The translations under genes were made by a program, and so were the position numbers. From an uncultured bacterium (GTDB taxonomy: Bacteria > Pseudomonadota > Gammaproteobacteria > Burkholderiales > Burkholderiaceae_D), in the NCBI GenBank assembly GCA_903872555.1, contig CAIQLE010000203.1, forward strand, positions 1-30,556: a stretch of DNA of 30,556 bases. Direction: 5' to 3'. Under the pieces are notes generated by a model. It saw only the letters and a list, made by a program, of their open reading frames with translations. It was not told where the DNA came from and ran no database searches. Positions 25,883-30,556 of the stretch are shown here, piece by piece; position 1 is the stretch's first letter, and each line of letters starts with the position of its first letter.

Positions 25883-25903
25883 TGCGCGACCGGGGGCTTG
25901 CGC

Positions 25904-26293
25904 ATGGGCACGGTGATAGGTTTTGATTTCGGTCTCAAGCGTATCGGTGTCGCTGTTGGCAACACCCTACTCAGGCAGGCGCAGCCGCTGAGCATCATAG
26001 AGGCCGCCACCAATGACGCTAAATTTGCGGCGATAGCAAGCCTGCTGAAAGAATGGCAACCCGAGAAAGTCGTGGTCGGTCTGCCGCTGCACCCAGATGG
26101 CGCTGAGCATGAAATGACAGTGCGCTGCCGCCGTTTTGCCCATCAGATCCAGGGTCGCTACGGCATTGCAGCGATACTGGTGGATGAACGTTACACCTCG
26201 GCCGTACTGCAACAGCAGCGCGGCCAGCATGTCGACAGCGATGCTGCGGCACTGATACTTCAACAATACTTTGATGAACATGATCCATCCTGA
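25904..26293 (+). CDS. ruvX: RuvX/YqgF RNase H-fold nuclease
   Basis: YqgF/RuvX is an RNase H-like putative Holliday-junction resolvase that also takes part in 16S rRNA 5'-end maturation in E. coli. The 129-residue protein has the family marks: VIGFDFGLKRIGVAVGN with the first acidic residue, KVVVGLPLHPDG, and LVDERYTSAVLQQ followed by VDSDAAALILQQYFDE. GGGGG upstream gives a start at the ATG 25904; the frame also allows a TTG at 25898. Its end overlaps the start of pyrR, consistent with coupling. Confidence 0.93.
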   Translation: MGTVIGFDFGLKRIGVAVGNTLLRQAQPLSIIEAATNDAKFAAIASLLKEWQPEKVVVGLPLHPDGAEHEMTVRCRRFAHQIQGRYGIAAILVDERYTSAVLQQQRGQHVDSDAAALILQQYFDEHDPS

Positions 26294-26783
26294 ACTTGAT
26301 GCCGAAGCTTTGTACGCCCAGCTGGAAAGCGCCGTCACCACTGCGCTGGCGGGCACTGAAAATCTCGCCATCGTCGGCATTTATTCCGGCGGCGCCTGGC
26401 TGGCCGAGCGTCTGGCGCGCAGCTTGTCGGTGACCGATGTCGGTTATATCGATGTCTCTTTTTATCGCGATGATTTTTCAGAGCGTGGCTTGTCAGCCGA
26501 AGTGAAGCCCAGTCAGATACCCTTTGAAGTAGAAGGTAAAACAATCTTGCTGGTTGACGATGTGCTCTACACAGGTCGCACCACGCGCGCAGCGGTCAAC
26601 ACCCTGTTTGACTACGGCCGTCCGGCCCGAGTCATGCTGGCTGCACTGCTGGATCGCGGCGGACGACAACTGCCGGTCGCCGCCGACTTCGTCGCAAAAA
26701 CCATTACACTCGCATCCGATCAGCAGCTGGTGCTGCAACAGGCCGATGACGGCCACTTTTCACTGACCATAGCCCATGCATAA
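26280..26783 (+). CDS. pyrR: PyrR: pyrimidine operon regulator / uracil phosphoribosyltransferase
   Basis: PyrR has a PRPP-dependent phosphoribosyltransferase fold; in Bacillus it binds pyr mRNA and has UPRTase activity. Here 167 residues are predicted from the ATG at 26280 (an ATG at 26274 or TTG at 26271 would add 2-3). [19 protein letters not shown] forms the PPi loop region, and the PRPP motif is [20 protein letters not shown]. It overlaps ruvX at its start and pyrB by 8 bases at its end. No PyrR-binding leader or attenuator can be fitted between these overlapping genes, so a Bacillus-type mRNA mechanism at this junction is not supported. Confidence 0.92.
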   Translation: MIHPELDAEALYAQLESAVTTALAGTENLAIVGIYSGGAWLAERLARSLSVTDVGYIDVSFYRDDFSERGLSAEVKPSQIPFEVEGKTILLVDDVLYTGRTTRAAVNTLFDYGRPARVMLAALLDRGGRQLPVAADFVAKTITLASDQQLVLQQADDGHFSLTIAHA

Positions 26784-27735
26784 CCCGCAACTGAATAAAA
26801 ACGGCGAGCTGCAACATTTGCTTACCCTCGACGGCCTGCCCAAGGCGGTCATCAGCCGCATTCTCGATACGGCTGCTTCCTTTGTCAGCGTAGGCGACCG
26901 TGAAGTAAAAAAAGTGCCTCTGATGCGCGGCAAGAGCGTCTTCAATCTCTTTTTTGAAAATTCAACGCGCACCCGCACTACGTTCGAAATCGCTTCCAAG
27001 CGTCTTTCGGCCGATGTCATCAATCTGAATATTTCAGCGTCCTCGGCCAGTAAGGGTGAATCACTGCTCGATACCATCGACAATCTGTCCGCCATGCATG
27101 CCGACATGTTCGTGGTGCGTCATGCCCAATCAGGCGCGCCTTATCTGATCGCCAAGCACCTGACAGAAACCGGTCAGAACCATGTGCATGTGGTGAATGC
27201 CGGTGACGGTCGTCATGCGCACCCCACGCAGGGTCTGCTCGACATGTACACCATACGTCACTACAAAAAAGATTTCAGCAATCTGACGGTAGCGATCGTG
27301 GGTGACATCTTGCACAGCCGCGTCGCACGATCGGACATACACGGTCTGACCACACTGGGCGTGCCGGAAGTGCGCGCCATAGGCCCGCGCACCTTGCTGC
27401 CTGGCGGACTGGAACAAATGGGCGTGCGTGTCTTTACCGATATGAATGAAGGACTGAAAGGTGTCGATGTCATCATCATGCTGCGCCTGCAGAATGAACG
27501 CATGAATGGTGCCCTGCTGCCTTCAGCACAGGAATATTTCAAGAGCTATGGCCTGACTCCGGAGCGACTGGCACTGGCCAAACCCGATGCCATCGTCATG
27601 CATCCCGGCCCCATGAATCGCGGAGTGGAAATTGATTCCGCGGTGGCCGATGGCGCGCAGGCCGTGATCCTGCCGCAGGTGACCTTTGGTATCGCGGTAC
27701 GTATGGCCGTGATGAGCATGCTGGCAGGCACATAA
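26776..27735 (+). CDS. pyrB: Aspartate carbamoyltransferase catalytic subunit
   Basis: PyrB joins carbamoyl phosphate and aspartate to form carbamoyl-aspartate, the first committed step of pyrimidine synthesis. The 319-residue protein has the carbamoyl phosphate motif [31 protein letters not shown] (80s loop lysine), the HPTQG of the second phosphate contact, [14 protein letters not shown], and the aspartate-side [11 protein letters not shown]. No pyrI regulatory subunit is present. The neighbour is instead an inactive dihydroorotase homologue, the arrangement of the pseudomonad-type (class A) ATCase complex. It overlaps pyrR by 8 bp. Confidence 0.97.
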   Translation: MHNPQLNKNGELQHLLTLDGLPKAVISRILDTAASFVSVGDREVKKVPLMRGKSVFNLFFENSTRTRTTFEIASKRLSADVINLNISASSASKGESLLDTIDNLSAMHADMFVVRHAQSGAPYLIAKHLTETGQNHVHVVNAGDGRHAHPTQGLLDMYTIRHYKKDFSNLTVAIVGDILHSRVARSDIHGLTTLGVPEVRAIGPRTLLPGGLEQMGVRVFTDMNEGLKGVDVIIMLRLQNERMNGALLPSAQEYFKSYGLTPERLALAKPDAIVMHPGPMNRGVEIDSAVADGAQAVILPQVTFGIAVRMAVMSMLAGT

Positions 27736-27746
27736 AAAAAAGACTT

Positions 27747-29033
27747 ATGAAACTTCATATCAAACAAGGTCGGGTGATCGATCCGGCCAACAAGATCGAT
27801 GCGCAACAAGACGTCTTTATTGAGTACGGCAAAATAGCTGCACTGGGTGCGGCACCTGCAGGTTTCATTGCAGGCCGGGTGATCGATGCACAAGGTCTGG
27901 TGGTGATGCCGGGACTGGTGGATCTGTCCGTGCGTCTGCGTGAGCCAGGCTATGAATACAAGGCCACACTGGAATCCGAATTGCAGGCTGCGCTGGCTGG
28001 CGGCGTAACGAGTCTCTTGTGTCCACCGGATACCGATCCGGTACTGGACGAACCTGGGCTGGTCGAGATGCTGGTGCACCGAGCGCGCATACTGAATCAG
28101 TCCCATGTCTATCCGCTGGGTGCGCTCACCATGGGTCTGAAAGGTCAGGAGCTGACCGAAATGGCTGAGCTGACCGAAGCCGGCTGTGTCGGTTTCTCGC
28201 AAGCCGAATACACCATCGATAACAGCACCGTACTGATGCGCGCGCTGCAGTATGCGCAAACCTTTGGCTATACCGTCTGGCTGCGTCCGCAAGACCCGCA
28301 TCTGGGGAAAGGTGGTGTCGCCCACAGCGGTCCGCTGGCTTCACGTCTGGGTCTGGCCGGTGTGCCTGTGATCAGCGAAACCATTGCACTGCTCACCATC
28401 TTTGAACTGGTACGTGCCACCGGCGCGCGCGTGCATCTGTGCCGTCTGTCTTCTGCTGCCGGCATTGCGCTGGTGCGTGCCGCACGCTCTGAAGGCTTGC
28501 CCATTACTTGCGATGTCGGCGCTCATCACATACACCTGACCGACCATGACATCGGCTTCTTCGATCCGAATGCGCGCCTGACGCCACCGCTGCGCAGCCA
28601 GCGTGACCGTGAGGCGATACAGCAGGGTCTGCTGGATGGCACGATAGACGCCATCTGTTCAGACCACACACCGGTTGATGATGATGAAAAATTGCTGCCC
28701 TTCGGTGAAGCTTCGCCGGGTGCTACCGGACTGGAGTTGTTGCTGTCACTGGCACTCAAGTGGGCTAATGAAACGGTGCCTGAAGCAGACAGACTGAGCC
28801 TGGCACTGTCACGCATCACTGCGGATGCAGCACGCGTCGCCGGCCTGAATGCCGGCACGCTCAGTGTCGGCAGTGCGGCCGATGTCTGCATCTTTGATCC
28901 TGCCATACGCTGGAAAGTTGAAGCGTCTGCATTGCAGAGCCAGGGCAAGCACACCCCCTTTCTGGGTTATGAATTACAGGGTCAGGTGAGGCATACCATC
29001 GTCTCTGGCCGTCTCGCCTACAGCCGGACCTAA
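27747..29033 (+). CDS. pyrX: Dihydroorotase-like protein without metal ligands (PyrC'/PyrX type)
   Basis: The 428-residue protein has the dihydroorotase fold, but the zinc site is gone. The HxH of active class I enzymes (HVHLR) reads SVRLR (Ser61, Arg63). The histidine of DHCED is replaced in VWLRPQD (Arg180), and that of HIQHVS in HLCRLSS (Arg233). The substrate motif MPNTNP is CPPDTDP. Asp306 in CSDHTP is retained. In Pseudomonas such PyrC' proteins do not catalyse but are needed to assemble PyrB into active ATCase, and that role is inferred here. It starts 11 bases after pyrB across an eight-A tract (27734-27741). A true dihydroorotase should be encoded elsewhere in the genome. Confidence 0.88.
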   Translation: MKLHIKQGRVIDPANKIDAQQDVFIEYGKIAALGAAPAGFIAGRVIDAQGLVVMPGLVDLSVRLREPGYEYKATLESELQAALAGGVTSLLCPPDTDPVLDEPGLVEMLVHRARILNQSHVYPLGALTMGLKGQELTEMAELTEAGCVGFSQAEYTIDNSTVLMRALQYAQTFGYTVWLRPQDPHLGKGGVAHSGPLASRLGLAGVPVISETIALLTIFELVRATGARVHLCRLSSAAGIALVRAARSEGLPITCDVGAHHIHLTDHDIGFFDPNARLTPPLRSQRDREAIQQGLLDGTIDAICSDHTPVDDDEKLLPFGEASPGATGLELLLSLALKWANETVPEADRLSLALSRITADAARVAGLNAGTLSVGSAADVCIFDPAIRWKVEASALQSQGKHTPFLGYELQGQVRHTIVSGRLAYSRT

Positions 29034-29036
29034 GCC

Positions 29037-29774
29037 ATGCCTGTCTGGTCACTGGCAAGGCTGGCCTTGCATTTACTGGTCGGCTTGTGGAAAGTCGGCC
29101 TGATATTTCCCTTGCTTTCGGCAGTTGCCAGAGAGCGCCGTATTCAGCGCTGGTCGCAACAACTGGTCACGCTGTGTGGCGTGAAGCTGGCTGTTGATGA
29201 CACGGCGCAGGCACAGGCCGTGTCACCGGCGCTGATTATCTGCAATCACATTTCCTGGCTCGACATCTTCGTCGTCAACACCCTGCATCCCTGTCGTTTT
29301 GTCGCTAAATCCGATATACGCAGCTGGCCTCTCATAGGCTGGTTATGCGAACACACAGGAACCATTTTTATTGCGCGCGGCAAGCCACGCGAGGTGCGGC
29401 GTATTTATGAAGGATTAGTGCACAGTATTCATGACGGTGAGCGTGTCGCTTTTTTCCCTGAAGGGACCACCGCCCCTCAGGGTACGGTGCTGCCGTTTCA
29501 TGCCAATTTATTTGAGGCTGCTATTGAGGCTCAGGTACCAGTGCAACCTTATGCCATACGCTATGTGGATGCCGATGGTGGCCTGCACAGTGCCGCCGAT
29601 TTTATCGGTGAGATGAGTTTTGTGGAGAGTGTGATCGCCATCATGAAGTGCGGTGGCATGACAGCGCAACTGATACGCCTGCCGGCTATCCCCACGCAGG
29701 GAGCGCACCGGCGTGATCTGGCGCTGGCTTCACATGCAGTGATTGCCGCAGCCTTGTCGGATCAGAGTGAATGA
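29037..29774 (+). CDS. plsC: 1-acyl-sn-glycerol-3-phosphate acyltransferase (PlsC family)
   Basis: PlsC acylates lysophosphatidate to phosphatidate at the inner membrane. The 245-residue protein has an N-terminal hydrophobic region (about residues 8-30), the acyltransferase motif NHISWLDIF carrying the catalytic His and Asp, the FIARG block, and FPEGTTAPQG for glycerophosphate binding. The gene starts 3 bases after the pyrC' stop, so it is probably coexpressed with the pyrimidine genes. Related acyltransferases of lyso-ornithine lipid (OlsA type) look similar and cannot be excluded. Confidence 0.87.
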   Translation: MPVWSLARLALHLLVGLWKVGLIFPLLSAVARERRIQRWSQQLVTLCGVKLAVDDTAQAQAVSPALIICNHISWLDIFVVNTLHPCRFVAKSDIRSWPLIGWLCEHTGTIFIARGKPREVRRIYEGLVHSIHDGERVAFFPEGTTAPQGTVLPFHANLFEAAIEAQVPVQPYAIRYVDADGGLHSAADFIGEMSFVESVIAIMKCGGMTAQLIRLPAIPTQGAHRRDLALASHAVIAAALSDQSE

Positions 29775-29797
29775 CTTGTGCAGGCCTGATATTTTTT

Positions 29798-29836
29798 TGA
29801 CATGCTGTGAGCAGTATCTCAGGCGTGTCATGTTTT
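29798..29836 (+). terminator. Probable terminator after plsC
   Basis: TGACATGC (29798-29805) pairs with GCGTGTCA (29823-29830) with one G-T pair, and an inner TGAG/CTCA stem closes the loop. The run TGTTTT follows at once. This is a reasonable intrinsic terminator for the pyr-plsC transcript, 23 bp after the stop. Confidence 0.5.
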
Positions 29837-29839
29837 CAG

Positions 29840-29854
29840 GTGAACTCAGTTCAC
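29840..29854. repeat. 15-bp perfect palindrome
   Basis: GTGAACT and AGTTCAC flank a single central C. It lies between the plsC terminator and the end of apaH. It may form part of a terminator in either direction or be a protein site; nothing decides. Confidence 0.3.
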
Positions 29855-29906
29855 TTCATTAGCTGATGAGCCCATCTGCCCATACGTCCATCCGACGATG
29901 AGCCTA

Positions 29907-30556
29907 TCAGCCCGGCATCTGATGCTGCGGACAATCCACCTGCACCAGCAGACGTTCTGAAGCTTGCGCTGATAAACGCAGGGCACTCAGTTTTCCGCCC
30001 CAGACACAGCCACTGTCAAGTCCCATCAGCCTGTCGCGCTGTATCAGTCCCAGCGTAGACCAGTGACCAAAGACGATAGGGGTCGCTTCGGTTTTTCGTC
30101 CCGGCACATCAAACCAGGGCATATAGCCTGCGGGCGGCTGTCCCGGCGCTTCTTTGCTGTCGAACTCCATCTTTCCATCGGCAGTACAAAATCGCAGACG
30201 GGTCAGGGCATTGACGATGCAGCGCAGGCGCTCGGGTCCCGTGAGTTCGTCACTCCATACGGCTGGCTGGTTGCCATACATGTTGCGCAGAAAACTGACC
30301 CAGGCATCGCCCTGTAGCTGAGTTTCAATCTCCGCAGACAATGCCAGTACTTGTTCTGTTGTCCATTGCGGCAGCACACCGGCATGCACGATGAGATGGC
30401 CTTCCACCATCAGCGCCAGCGGCTGTTGCCTGAGCCAGTCCAGCAATTCATCACGGTCAGCTGCCTGCAGTATGTCGTTTAAGGTATCGCTGCGTCCCGA
30501 GGCGCGTATGCCTTGCGCAATCGCCAGCAGGTGCAAATCGTGATTGCCCAGTACCA
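29907..30556 (-). CDS. apaH: Diadenosine tetraphosphatase, symmetrical (partial, N-terminus outside window)
   Basis: ApaH hydrolyses Ap4A symmetrically to two ADP and also decaps Np4-capped RNA in E. coli. The frame is open from the window edge to the stop at 29907, about 216 residues of a protein that is normally about 275. At the edge the metallophosphatase motif GNHDLHLLA is visible, followed by [17 protein letters not shown] (GH and HAG metal ligands), MYGNQPAVW, and VFGHWSTLG with [17 protein letters not shown] near the C-terminus. The missing N-terminus would carry the first GDxHG motif. It converges on plsC. Confidence 0.94.
   Translation of the reverse strand, partial: VLGNHDLHLLAIAQGIRASGRSDTLNDILQAADRDELLDWLRQQPLALMVEGHLIVHAGVLPQWTTEQVLALSAEIETQLQGDAWVSFLRNMYGNQPAVWSDELTGPERLRCIVNALTRLRFCTADGKMEFDSKEAPGQPPAGYMPWFDVPGRKTEATPIVFGHWSTLGLIQRDRLMGLDSGCVWGGKLSALRLSAQASERLLVQVDCPQHQMPG

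Noticed and set aside
26271..26790. PyrR-binding attenuator at the start of the pyr genes
   Set aside because: ruvX, pyrR and pyrB overlap, leaving no untranslated leader for antiterminator and terminator structures.
27546..28325. Minus-strand ORF of 259 codons across pyrB and pyrC'
   Set aside because: Antisense to two well-supported genes with no recognisable domain.
1..30556. Mobile element, prophage, CRISPR, toxin-antitoxin or other defence system
   Set aside because: No transposase, integrase, spaced direct repeats or recognisable defence genes were seen; gaps are short and genes are housekeeping types.
1..30556. tRNA or rRNA genes
   Set aside because: No cloverleaf or rRNA-like sequence was recognised in the gaps, the longest of which is 283 bp.

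Overview
The window is a densely packed stretch of bacterial core genome with moderate GC. Gene order and protein sequences suggest a betaproteobacterium of the order Burkholderiales, probably close to the Oxalobacteraceae (Undibacterium or Herminiimonas type). The markers for this are aroQ-accB-accC, hemL-thiD-rubredoxin next to a pilGHIJL cluster, and yqgE-ruvX-pyrR-pyrB-pyrC'. The taxonomic placement is inference from synteny recalled from memory; no search was run. I see no phage, plasmid, IS, CRISPR, tRNA or rRNA signal, and no classical accessory island.

Layout. (1) Bases 1-3171, minus strand: a degenerate nucleotidyltransferase-like protein and a TlpA-type thioredoxin that overlap by 4 bp, then aroQ-accB-accC (shikimate step and acetyl-CoA carboxylase) behind a promoter of their own. 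accC runs off the left edge. (2) 3319-11200, plus strand: mpl (murein recycling ligase), a YqiA-type esterase, an RNase II family exoribonuclease, a TonB-like protein, aroE, mtgA, and corA behind a long leader that folds well on paper. Several of these genes overlap by ATGA, which suggests translational coupling. (3) 11282-13439, minus strand: thiD-like and hemL. (4) 13491-22378, plus strand: rubredoxin, two hairpins, then the Pil-Chp chemosensory system for type IV pili (pilG, pilH, pilI, pilJ, and a PilL/ChpA hybrid kinase of about 1580 aa). (5) 22443-23648, plus strand: a patatin-like phospholipase, convergent with phrB (photolyase, minus strand). (6) 25217-29774, plus strand: yqgE, ruvX, pyrR, pyrB, a metal-site-less dihydroorotase homologue (pyrC'), and a PlsC-type acyltransferase. 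(7) apaH on the minus strand runs off the right edge.

Functionally the window combines cell envelope work (mpl, mtgA, plsC, patatin), central biosynthesis (fatty acid, shikimate, haem, thiamine, pyrimidine), RNA and DNA maintenance (RNase II, RuvX, photolyase), nucleotide stress clearance (ApaH), magnesium transport and surface motility signalling. No clearly new multi-gene system is present. The points most worth a second look are the structured corA leader, a ThiD homologue with changed active-site motifs, the catalytically dead PyrC' partner of PyrB, the unrecognised NTase-like protein paired with a thioredoxin, and several intergenic hairpins and repeats.
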